Assembly (NCBI GenBank): GCA_001599975.1
Contig: BCIO01000005.1
Span: 1,999,309-2,063,308 of the forward strand
DNA: 64,000 nt
Direction: 5' to 3'
From: Cystobasidiopsis lactophilus
Taxonomy: Eukaryota > Basidiomycota > Agaricostilbomycetes > Agaricostilbales > Chionosphaeraceae
Shown here piece by piece: positions 1 to 9,611 of the stretch (its first letter is position 1; each line of letters opens with the position of its first letter). The position numbers and the translations under genes are program-made. The notes under the pieces are model-generated. The model did not search any database and was not told the DNA's origin. It was given only the letters and a program-made list of their open reading frames with translations.

Positions 1-95
1 CTGGCCTCAAGGTGTACGACTGAGCGCTATGCCGTATCTTCCAGCAGCTATCGGCGTGCATTGGCCATATTTCAAGAGGCACGCGAAATGGGCGA
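1..95 (+). repeat. Inverted copy (arm 1) of the DUF2828 gene 3' end
   Basis: These bases are, with no mismatch I can find, the reverse complement of 3708-3802. They carry the last six codons and stop of the DUF2828 gene (GLKVYD then TGA, bases 3-23) plus 72 bases of its 3' flank, now on the plus strand. Identity stops abruptly at base 96. Either a second DUF2828 copy lies upstream of the window in tail-to-tail orientation, or base 1 is a contig edge with a fold-back assembly error. The sequence here cannot decide. Confidence 0.9.
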
Positions 96-295
96 TGGGA
101 AAGGGCAATAGCTCGTTGGTGTTGCGCCATTGTGGTTTGTAGGTGCAATCTACGGCTTATTTCGCATGACCATAAAGATAGACAATCCTCTCACACCTGC
201 CCGAGTTTCCAAAATGTCCTAATCAAAAGGCCGCGCCTAGTCTACTCAATGAAGTGAGCTTTGTCTGTCCGGGCAGATTGGCAGCGCTCACATTC

Positions 296-745
296 TCACA
301 GTTCTGGTGAAAGGCCGCCATTGTTGGCACGCTCAAAATTAGAGTATTTGGCCTGCAAGTCTTCAGACCCTTCGCCGCGCTTGATCTGGGGTCCATAGTC
401 GGTGAGGAATTCGGCCTCTGTGGCGGGAAAATACCCTGGTCGTGTGCGATTCTCGATCTGAAACCGACCACACAGCCTAAATAAGCAAAAGTCGTTGAGC
501 GCAGAGCGAGGCCTTACAGGAATGAAGTCGACGCCAACCATCTTCAAAATCTTGTTGCGCACAGTTGACGAAAGTCCATCCAGATAAGCCCAGAACTCAA
601 AATCGCCCGTGTAGAAGTTATCGAAAGGTTCCCAGGTCGGAGCTGGGTAGCCCGCCCAAAACACCAAGAACTCGACTCTGCGCGGTGGGTTCGGATCAAC
701 CCAAGTTTTCCGGACACCACCACCTCGCAACCCAGACTTTACCAC
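296..745 (-). CDS. Chromodomain-like protein, 5' end unresolved
   Basis: An open frame of about 149 codons. It contains a stretch reading VEFLVFWAGYPAPTWEPFDN, which fits the chromodomain core (Y-L-V-x-W-x-G-Y-x-x-x-x-x-T-W-E-P-x-x-N) that reads methylated histone tails. After it come an acidic-hydrophobic region (DFEFWAYLDGL) and an unrecognised tail. The frame opens with a GTG rather than an ATG, so the true start probably lies in an upstream exon I could not place. Chromodomains also occur in fungal retroelement integrases, but no reverse transcriptase or integrase core is seen nearby, so origin is open. Expression as a protein is not certain. Confidence 0.4.
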   Translation of the reverse strand: MVKSGLRGGGVRKTWVDPNPPRRVEFLVFWAGYPAPTWEPFDNFYTGDFEFWAYLDGLSSTVRNKILKMVGVDFIPVRPRSALNDFCLFRLCGRFQIENRTRPGYFPATEAEFLTDYGPQIKRGEGSEDLQAKYSNFERANNGGLSPEL

Positions 746-2034
746 TTTATAACTTGGACTTGATCAAGACTGGGTTTGGGATGCTGCCCTAACAGCGACC
801 CGGATGCCTCCCTGCCCGACAAATGGATAATGTCCCTGCGGACTTTGTGTGATCTATTGTGGCCTCGCTTTGTGTCCGACCGCTATGATTTATATGTTTT
901 TGGATTGCTGGTGATCAGGGCTATCCAACAGTACACCTTGAGAGGCCAAATAACGACTTCCTCAAGCCAAGTCTGGCGCTGGGAGCTCGCTCTTACAGGA
1001 CCAGGCGCCATTGGTCCGCACTCCTCTGGGAGTGCTCAGTTCAGCAGTGAGTCTACTTCAATGTATGTACAAATGTGCTGTGCCTCAGACAGGGAGCTAT
1101 CAGAGCCAGCCGTTCGATGACTCGTGCCCACCCTTCGATGGCACTCGGGCCGCGAGCTCTCGCCCTCCTTGGGCTCTGGTTGAACCAATACTGTGAGTAC
1201 ATATAGCTTTAGTTACGGGTCACAATGTACCAAGAGCTCAAGGGAAGAGGAACAGACCAAGCGACGGGCCAGTGCCAAAAGCGTTCGAGCCCAACGCCCC
1301 TCCTCCTCCTCCTCCTGCAAACTCTGTCCAATGCTCTTGTAACCTAGGCCGTTAGATAGCCCAAGAGATGAGGAACACGGCAATATGTTGCCCGCGCGCG
1401 GCAGACACCGGGCGGCTGAGGAATAGATCGCACAACGTTGGCAAGGATGGAATCCGGGTTGCCAGCGCTGCCACATCCCGAATCCTCGCAGGGCCAAGTC
1501 CTTCCTCCAGTAAGGATGGCATCCAAGTCCAAGGAGGGTGATGTCTAGAAATATTCGGTGGTTGTCACCCGACAACCGAGTGAGGGCAACCTTAGGCGCC
1601 GACTCTGAAGCGCTTGAACTTGTTCGAGCTTTTGTATCGATGCTTGGTGATGTCCCTGACGATGTAAGGCTCGTCGGTAACGTCTCGGCCATGATGTTCG
1701 AAAACGTTCCTGTTCCCAGGCTGGCCGAGCGGGTGTTCCAAGGGTGACGGCTGGAAGGGCGCAGTTGAGTTGACTCCGGGCTTGGTTGATGGGGAGCGTT
1801 CGGCTTTGGGCATGACGGGAACACGTCGAGAGCTTAGAGTGCGAACAGGGTGCCTCGATGAGGCTGCTGGTTGCAAGAGATTCGGAAGGGCCTCTATCGG
1901 TGGCGCCGATGGGGCAGTGCGCCCGCTTCTGGGTGCCAGTGTCGCCGCGGAAAGGACATGTTCGTGCAAATGCAACCATCCAGAAGAAAAGTTCGTAGCG
2001 AGGGATTGCCTTTGCGTTTCTAGAGGACGGATGT
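746..2034. other. Region without a recognisable gene
   Basis: About 1.3 kb between the chromodomain-like ORF and the RAD23 stop. Several overlapping open frames occur on both strands (for example 1213-1979, minus), but none has a recognisable domain, clear start or splice pattern. It may hold the 3' UTR of RAD23 and unrecognised 5' exons of the chromodomain-like gene. Confidence 0.5.
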
Positions 2035-3494
2035 TCACGGCGCCGGTGGAGGGTTGCCTTCGCCGCCCGGAAACTGCTCCCATTGATCGTCCTCTTCCAT
2101 CATGCCTCCTTCGATCAAAAAGTTGGCCGCGAGCTCTTCGTTGCGGTCGCAGGCCAAGAACGCCTGGAAAGATCATTGTTAAGAGAAGGTCTTCGGCCAA
2201 GGAATGCCGCAAAACCTACCTGGATGGCCACATTCCTGTCAAAGCCCATAGATGCCAGTCGCTCGATAGCCGCATTCTCTTCAGGGGTGACCTCGATTCG
2301 CATGCCTCCTCCAGCGCCGCCGGCAGCACCCAAAAGACCCTCCATGTCATCGTCGCCAGCATCGTCGCCCGCCAACAAGCGCGCAAACGTCTGGGGGTTC
2401 TGGTTGATGATTTGCATCAGTTGCGGGTTGGATTGGCCAAGCTGCTGGAGAAAGGCGGGCAGCAAGCTGGGGTTTTGCCGAATGATGCCGCGAAGCTGGG
2501 CGAAAGCGGGGTTGCTGATGAGGGCCTCAAGCTCAGCAGGGGTAGGGGCGTTGCCGGCACCAGCAGCAGCAGCGTTGGCAGCAGGGTTTTGCGCGGCTTG
2601 AGCAGCCTGCTCAAACAGATTGCGAGAAGCGGGGGCGGCAGGTGCAGCTGGAGTCGGAGCGGCGGCGGCGGCAGGGGCAGCTGCAGCTGCAGCTGGAGTC
2701 CCAGAAGCAGCGGGTGCCCCAGCTGGGGCTGCGGGCTGAGCATTGGCGGTAGCGAGCAAGTGATCCGGAATGCCCTGTTGGCTCGTCGTCAGCTTCCGCT
2801 CTATCTCGATTAGGGCCGAGATCAACGTACAGTCATGAGATACTCGACAGCCCGGTCTGGATTGTTGAAACTGGCTCTGAGAGCGCGGACGACCTGCTCC
2901 CTCTCAAAGCCCATGCTCATCATTTCGGCGATGGCGACCTCCAACTGCGGGCCCATGACAAAGGACGAGGCGCCTGAAGCAATGCTCTGTGCGGTTTCGG
3001 CGGCAGCCTCCGTTGGAGCAGCAGCGACTGCAGGGGCGGCTACGGCAGGAGCAGGAGCGGCCGCGGCCGATGCGGGTGCTGGTGCTGGGGTGGAGGTGGA
3101 GGCAGCTGGCTGCGAAGGCCCAGCGGCAGGGGCAGCGGGCGCGGCCTTGGGCTGGGCGTTGGACAGATAGACGACTTAACATTGTGTGTGTGAGAGAATA
3201 TAGCAAAGGGTCGCACCTTGGAGATCATCACGACCAAGAAATCCGACTTCTCCTTGAAGTTGAGCGACGCAACGGTGCGAGCATCGTCCAGCACTTTGCC
3301 CGAGTAAATCAGCTTTTGCGACTCGACGGCAAAGTCCTTGGCCTTGTGGATCTGCTCCTTGAGCTGAGCTATCGTCGTCTCGTCGCTGGCCTCGAGCGTG
3401 AACTGGCCGCTTGACAGCGTCTTCAACGTGAGCTTGACCTGGCGCCCCGTCGTTAGCCACAGTATCACCTTAGGTGCTCTCAGTAGCGTACCAT
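2035..3494 (-). CDS. RAD23: UV excision repair / proteasome shuttle protein Rad23
   Basis: Rad23 carries ubiquitylated proteins to the proteasome and stabilises Rad4/XPC in nucleotide excision repair. Splicing gives exons 3494-3492, 3438-3217, 3151-2831, 2774-2220 and 2163-2035, an open frame of 409 residues. Domain order is canonical: N-terminal ubiquitin-like domain ([18 protein letters not shown]...), UBA1 ([20 protein letters not shown]...VEYLMTGIP), an XPC-binding STI1-like segment ([20 protein letters not shown]) and UBA2 ([20 protein letters not shown]). The linkers are Ala/Pro-rich and low in complexity. The first coding exon is only the ATG, followed by a 53-nt intron with a CTAAC branch site. 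Length matches yeast Rad23 (398 aa). Confidence 0.96.
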
Positions 3495-3707
3495 GTTGAG
3501 TTGGAAAGGATCAAGAGGAGAAGGACCAAGAGCGCAGGCCCTTGGGTGGTGACGCGGCCCACCTTGCGGCAAGACGTGGTAGAGTGGCAAATTGCTCAAT
3601 GTGGTTTCAAATAGGGATGTAACCATGCAGTCATTGCAGGTAATGGTAAGGGGATAGCAAGACGGACAACGAGCTAGCGTTCGCATCTCTCGTTGAATGG
3701 AATGATG

Positions 3708-3802
3708 TCGCCCATTTCGCGTGCCTCTTGAAATATGGCCAATGCACGCCGATAGCTGCTGGAAGATACGGCATAGCGCTCAGTCGTACACCTTGAGGCC
3801 AG
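3708..3802 (-). repeat. Inverted copy (arm 2) of bases 1-95
   Basis: The native arm: it spans the end of the DUF2828 coding region (3780-3802) and 72 bases of its 3' flank. It is the exact reverse complement of bases 1-95, with 3.6 kb between the arms holding RAD23 and the chromodomain-like ORF. Confidence 0.9.
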
Positions 3803-6564
3803 CAAAAGCAGCGTTGGCCAGGATGCGGTTGAGCTGCTCGATCGGGTCCTTCTTGGGCTTGGCGGTGGCGACCGCCGCGGCCGCTGGTAAGGGCAAGGGC
3901 ACCTCGACGTCGTCAAACTCTTCGTCCAAGCTGGCCTCCACGGCAGCCTCTGCCTCGATGGCCTCCTCTTCCTCCTGCTGGCCAATGAAGATCTTCATCA
4001 GCGAGGCCGAGAAGCCGCTCAGCAAGGTGACGCCCGGCTGGTCGGCCTGGACGGGCGCAGTGCGGTAGGCGCCGTTCAAGTTCCAGAACACGATCTCAGG
4101 CACGTCGTAGCCAGCCGCATTGAAGGCACGCTCGACGTCTTGGTAGGCGGTCGTGTTCCAGGCTCCACCGCTAGTGTAGCTGCTGTAGCCGGAGGCGGCC
4201 TCATCGAACTGCATATCGCTAAAAACGAAGATCTGGGCAAAGTAAGAGAAGTTCTTCAGCGATTAGAAAGCGACGGGCAAAAATGCTGGAAGGGCCTCAC
4301 CTTCTTGACCATGTCCTCCTTCTTCAGGCTGTGCTTCTGGGCCATGGGCAGGATGAGATCCAGGAATACGGCGCGGAAGTCGGTATTCATGCCCCAGTCG
4401 GCCCTCTGCATGTCGTGAGCGATGGCGTGCAGAGGCTGGCCCTCGAGCAGCTTGACGATCTGGGGATTGGCCGAAAACGTGATGAAAGCGTTGGACCAAG
4501 GCGAGCACGACAGCTGAGCGACCAGTATGGAAAGAGCGACGGCTGCGAGCATGGGAGCACTGAGAACACAAAGCCAAGCTATGAGCCGCGCCTCAATACA
4601 CAAAACAAGAGAGTCAAGCTCACGGCTGCTTTCCGTTCATATGCAGGCCACCCATGCTGCCTGAGACATCGCACACGGCAATGCAGTTCTTGAGCTTGTC
4701 GCCGGTCTGCTCGCCGAGGGTGTCAAATTAAATTTTGGTAGCTTTTCATGCGAAATAGGAAGCCCACCTCGGCCACAGAGCGGACCATAGCGTCCCACTG
4801 AGCGTCGGCGACCGTTGCCAGTGCATCTTGGATCTTGCGCATGTCGCTGCCGAGCAATTGGGTGAGCTCGGCAGGCATGTTCGGGTGGAGGGCCTCGTTG
4901 AGGATCTCGTGGGGAAAGAGGGCCGCGCCAGAGATCTTCTTCGAACCGAGGGCCACCTTCTGGAGGAAGGCGAGGAAGCGCTTGCGGTCGTGCATCAGGA
5001 AGTGCATCTTGTTGCGGGCCATCGACCTAGAGGCGACGCGCGAGTAGTCGGTCTCGGACCAGAGGCCGGTGGCCATCAAGCGCTCGGGCACGGCCAGCGC
5101 GCCGCGCAAAGGGGCCAGGTACTGGCTCTGCAAGGCGACGCGGGCCTTGATGGGGTCGGCGAGCTCGGGGAAGAGGACGGCGGCGAGGGCCGAGGTGGCG
5201 AGCGTCTGCTTGTCGTGCGCACCTTGCGGCGAGGGAGCCCACTTGGCGGCCAGCGAGATCTGGTCCAGCAGGGCGCGCTTGGCCGGCTTGTCGGTTTGCG
5301 CGTTGGCAGCCTTGAGGAGATCGAGGTCCTTGACGAGCTGGTCGGCGAACAGGCGGGCCACCATGATGAAGAGCGCACGCNTCTGGGGCTCCTCCAACGC
5401 CTCGAGCAGGCGGCCACGGACCAGCTCGTGCTTGCCGGTGCCTTGGGCACGCTGGTAGGCCTTTTGAAAGTCGGGCAAGCCCTCGTCGTGGCGCTCCTTC
5501 AGGGTGGCGAACGACTCTTTGGGAGGGGGCTTGACGTGGGTGGCACCGCGGAGGNGGCTGCGGCGGCGGCCGAGAAAGCTGGGGGTAGCCTGGGGCCTGG
5601 CACCAATGGTGGCCTGGACCAGAGCGAAGCGGTCCGCGCCGTCCGCCTTGGAGGTGCGGAGCGCCTTGAAGTGGTGGCCGGAAGAGGAGCCGCTGAGTGA
5701 GCGCTTGATAGTGTCGTCGGTCGTGTTGCCGCCGAGCTCGCCCATGACGCTGAGCTGAACGAGGTCCAGCAAGCTGTGGCGCCGCTTTGCGTTAGCATGT
5801 CTGTGCCACCTTCCTTGAAAGCAGGACAAAAAACTGGGCTCACTCCTTCCAGTAGCCGTGTGGGACGGCAGCGCGAGGGATGAGCTCCTCCGAGCCGTCC
5901 TCCTTCTTGACCTTCAAGTCTGGGCGGGCACAGGCTGTGGGCTCTCCCTTCAGCTTGTGTGTCTGAACGGGACACGATAAAAAACGATGTCTTACTAGGG
6001 GCCACCAGGAGGTGGAGGCTGCAGTGGCAAACTTCGAGTCAGCGCTTTGGGGAAACCTGGCCTGGGGAAGGCCACAAGGAGAAAGCGGACGCACTTGCGC
6101 AGCATGGTCTGAGGGTGGTGCTTCCAAAGCCAGGACATCAGGTTCCAGAGGCCAGACTGGTGGATGCCCTTGCCTTGGTGGACAGAGCGGGCTTGGAAGA
6201 CGATCTTCAAGGTCGACAGCGGGTCGGCCGCCCAGGCGGGCTCCAGCAAGGGCGTCAGCTCGTCCAGCGGGGCGGCCGTGACGAGCTGGTAGAAGAGGTC
6301 GACCAGGGCGTTGCCCGTCGAGGCGAAGGCTGGGTCGTTGTTTTCGGTGCGAGCGTCGGGCGTCTTGAGCAAGGCGGCCATGAAAGGCGCCTCGACGGCC
6401 TGAGCCTTGCTCGACGAGGCCTGTGGTGAGGCTGAGGCTTGGGCGGTGGCGTTGAGCGGCACAAGGCGGTCGACGAAAGCGAGGGTCGAAGCGTCTGCAG
6501 CGCGGAGCTCGTCCAGCAGCTCCTGAGGCAGCGCCCAGTCCTTCTTGGTCTCGAACGAGGTCAT
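3780..6564 (-). CDS. DUF2828 protein with TROVE-like and vWA regions
   Basis: A fungal DUF2828 family protein of unknown function. Members combine an alpha-helical TROVE-like repeat region with a von Willebrand factor A domain. The start ATG (MTSFETKKDWALP) is at 6564; exons join through roughly 6010-5960, 5830-5780, 4735-4650 and 4300-4230. The helical part includes LWNLMSWLWKHHPQTMLRKC and SRSMARNKMHFLMHDRKRF. The vWA metal site (MIDAS) is intact as VCDVSGSMG, with further strands such as IFVFSDMQF and PEIVFWNLNG. An acidic EEEEA-rich linker precedes the C-terminal ILANAAFAGLKVYD. Two ambiguous bases lie in the frame. RNA or RNP binding is inferred only from the TROVE likeness. Its 3' end is duplicated in inverted orientation at the window start. 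Confidence 0.85.
5381..5555. other. Two ambiguous bases (N) in the assembly
   Basis: Single N characters occur at 5381 and 5555 inside the DUF2828 coding region. Each blanks one residue without changing frame. They indicate unresolved positions, perhaps two near-identical copies collapsed together, which would fit the inverted duplicate of this gene's 3' end. Confidence 0.9.
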
Positions 6565-8042
6565 TTTGTGTGGATTGGTGTTCAAGCAAGCGCAAGAGAG
6601 GCTTGGTGGAGCAGGAGCAACTCGCTGGGCGCGGAAAAGGGTCACTTCCTGATCGAAGCCGCTCGGTCCCTTCGAGTCAATTGGCAGGTCGTCACAGCGG
6701 ACGCCAGGTCGGCTGGCTTCCACACAAGCCTTGACTCGTTCCTTGAGCTCCCTTCAAGCGTGATTGGGGCGCCCTCTGTCGTCTGGGTGTCCATTGAAGT
6801 CGATATGAAGCCCCAGGCGCGTCAGGATCGTCGCCACAGCGCATTCGGCGGTGCTGGGGCCTGCAATCGACCGCCCAAAGCCCTGGGGACGCGCCGGAGC
6901 AGCAAAAAAGCAGCGAGGCGCTGACAGCGGGAGGCGAGCTCCCGACCTGGAGCAAAAAGGGAGCGCGTCCTCAAGCAAAGCGAGAGAACGGGGTTTTGGT
7001 GCCCGAAGGCGTTTCAATCTGCGTGAAAGGCAAGTTGGTTTGTTGCGCTACGCTCCCTTGAGAAGCATGCCACCAGTCCTACGTGTAGACCGGCTGCTAA
7101 AACCGCCCAAGGCCCTTCCCTCGTGAGCTCTAGAGCTCGCTACAGGCCTTGTACAATCTTGTTTTCGCACGTCAAGTTTCACATTGATAGTCTGTAAAGT
7201 CAAGAGAGCTTGCAAGCGAAGCCTCTGCTCATACTTTGCTGTGCAAACCCATTTGCCACCGTCGCTCCTTCGACGGCATCTTCCTCTGCTTGATCATATT
7301 CACTCTCGTGTATCTATTCATCTTCAACAATACGTTTTGACTAAACAGAGGCAGGCAGGCTGAGTGGTTAGGCAAGATTGACCGTCATGGGGCAAGAGCG
7401 GTCCTCCTCGATAATCTGCCGCTAGTAGCTTAGCTTGAACCGATGGTCTATCGATTCACCAGGGAAGCAAACAAAATTTGGTCTCTAATCAAACTTCATT
7501 TTGCCCACCAGAGAGGCACTATGAGCTGTATTGAGGAGCGGGCTGCGAGCAACAAATCTCCGGCAGCCAGTCGAGCAAATGCAACTTATAAGGCCCATGG
7601 AATATACCGATGAAATTCTCAGATGTATTGAACAAGAAGTCAGGCCTTCAGCCCTGGGCGTGTTCGAATGCAGCACTAACGATTTGAGGGTGAATTCGCA
7701 TTTGGCCACAATCCGGCTTTGTTATAGACCCTCTGATGAGCTCCACGGGCATCAAACCGAAGACACACAACAGAAGAAGGGTAATCAGGGTATGGGGCAG
7801 CCAGCATGGGTCCTAGGGGCGAGCTTGGCGACTGGCAGCGCATCGGTCGGGTGGCAAACGTGTCCAACAAAACGGGTCTCGCGAAGCAAGCAGCAGTCCC
7901 AAATCGACAAAACATCCAGGCGAGAATAGACCGGGAGCAACAAGCCTTAGCGATGCGTACGATGCGTCGATGCGTGGCCGAACCGGGAAGAGAGCCTGGA
8001 GGCGGTGGCGACTTCTCTTTCCGCATCGACGATATCGAAGTC
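6565..8042. other. Long divergent intergenic region
   Basis: About 1.5 kb between the divergently transcribed DUF2828 and Bax-inhibitor genes. It must contain both promoters. The short ORFs here (for example 6851-7126 and 7531-7929, plus) have no recognisable domain. I saw no convincing tRNA or repeat. Confidence 0.5.
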
Positions 8043-9260
8043 ATGGCAGCCCATACCCAAGCCCCGCCATCTTATGGCAGCGCTAGCCAAGCTCCCAAAG
8101 ACCAAGAGCCCCTGCTCGCCGAGAGCAGCTCCTCTCGCCAATGGGCCGCCGATGACCTGGAGGACCAGGGCCTCAAGTTCGAAACCGTCTCCCAGGCCTC
8201 CACCGAAGTCAGGTCGGCCTTCGTGCGCAAGGTGTACACCCTCTTGTTCGCCATGATCGCCTCCAGCGCCTTGGTCGGCGGCCTCATGCGCATCCAGCCC
8301 ATCCAGAGCTGGATGTTCCAAAACGTTTGGTTTCTTTACGGTTCGGCCTCGGCTACTACTGCTCGCAGCTTGACTACGCTAACCCAAGTCTTCCTCAGTC
8401 TGCATGGGAGGCTCCTTCGTGACTCTGCTGGGCACCATGTGGAAGCGCCACTCCCACCGTACGCTTCTTCTCTGGCTATTAATCCAGTTCGAGATGGCTC
8501 ATTGCTGAGCCCACAGCCTCCAACTTCTTCTGGCTCGCGTCGTTCACTGTTCTCGAGGCGATCACCGTCGGCACGGCCATCTCTGTCTTTGAAGTCACCC
8601 TCGTCCTCCAAGCTGTGAGTTACGAACTCGAGTTTGCCCCCCGGTGGCACCGAGCTCACGTTTCGGCCGCGGCTTGCAGTTGCTCATCACGTCCTTTGTC
8701 TTCATTGGCTTGACCCTGTTCACCTTTCAAAGCAAATACGACTTCTCCAGCTTGGCTCCGTGGTTGACCACCGGCCTCTTCACTTTGCTCGGCCTGGGTC
8801 TCGTCCAGCTCTTCATTCCCTTTGGCAAGGTCCGTGGCGGCTTTCTTGTGCTCTCTGAGCTGATTTGCTGACTGACTATGTTCAAACACGCTTAGACCGC
8901 CGACCTGATCTACTCGGCTGCTGGAAGTGAGTTTCGTCTATTGTCTTCGCCGGCATTTCTAAACACTGACGGCTATACCTCAAGCCCTGATCTTCTCTGG
9001 CTACATCTTGTACGACACCCACTTGCTTTTGCACAAGCTGAGCCCCGACGAGTACATCCTGGCTGTAGGTGTTTTTTGCCACCCGTTGCACTCGAATGAA
9101 AATGTTGATTTTGACTGTTCTCCACAGGTCATTTCGTATGTCTCTTTGGTACCGTCTTCCGATAGACCAACCTAACCAACGAGTGCACAGGCTTTACCTC
9201 GACTTTGTCAACCTCTTGATGTTCATCCTTCGCCTGTTGAGCAACAGCAACGACAACTGA
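8043..9260 (+). CDS. BXI1: Bax inhibitor-1 / TMBIM (LFG) family membrane protein
   Basis: A multi-pass membrane protein of the BI-1/TMBIM family (yeast Bxi1/Ybh3), linked to ER/Golgi calcium leak and stress-induced death. The start is MAAHTQAPPSYGS at 8043. A Pro/Ser-rich cytosolic N-terminus precedes the conserved VRSAFVRKVYTLLFAMIASS helix. Later segments include CMGGSFVTLLGTMWKRHSH, FLITSFVFIGLTLFTFQSKYD and GLGLVQLFIP. The family signature follows as SGYILYDTHLLLHKLSPDEY, then LYLDFVNLLMFILRLL at the end. At least six short introns interrupt it (for example 8341-8399); hand joining gives about 270 residues, usual for the family. It ends SNSNDN at 9260. Confidence 0.92.
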
Positions 9261-9611
9261 ACGCTTCTTGGGGCGGTCCTCATGCACGCATCTTTTCCGA
9301 GCCTTTGTTGGCCTTTGCGCCTTTGAAATTGTACTATCAGCGGCCTTGCCGCCGACCTGCGAAGAAGTGGAGGCCGGCCCGGCTTGCGTTGCATTCCTTC
9401 CCCGACGAGTGGGGCAACTAGCAAAAGCTGTTTGCGTTTCTTCTGAAGCAGAACGCCACCTGCAGACTGTGTAATACCTCGGCCTAGACTTGTAACCGAG
9501 GCGGGGTAATCAGACGCCTCCATCTGCTGGTCACGCCAGCTTTTGGACCTCGACGAGCAAGCGAGCCCCAGCGCATGCTCGAGCGAAGCTGACCGATAGG
9601 CCCCAAATCCA
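9261..9611. other. Intergenic gap, BXI1 3' flank and PBS2 promoter
   Basis: About 350 bases between two genes on the same strand. I see no ORF with a recognisable domain and no repeat. Confidence 0.5.

Noticed and set aside
1213-1979. Overlapping minus-strand frames of 144-203 codons between the chromodomain ORF and RAD23.
   Set aside because: Mutually overlapping, compositionally biased and without a recognisable motif or splice logic.
4828-5700. A 290-codon plus-strand frame opposite the DUF2828 gene.
   Set aside because: It is antisense to a well supported coding exon and has Gly/Leu/Glu/Val-rich shadow composition with no domain.
7350-7440. A possible tRNA: the string CTGAGTGGTTAGGCA resembles the A box of a type II tRNA.
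   Set aside because: No B box (GGTTCGANTCC) at the right distance and no acceptor stem pairing.
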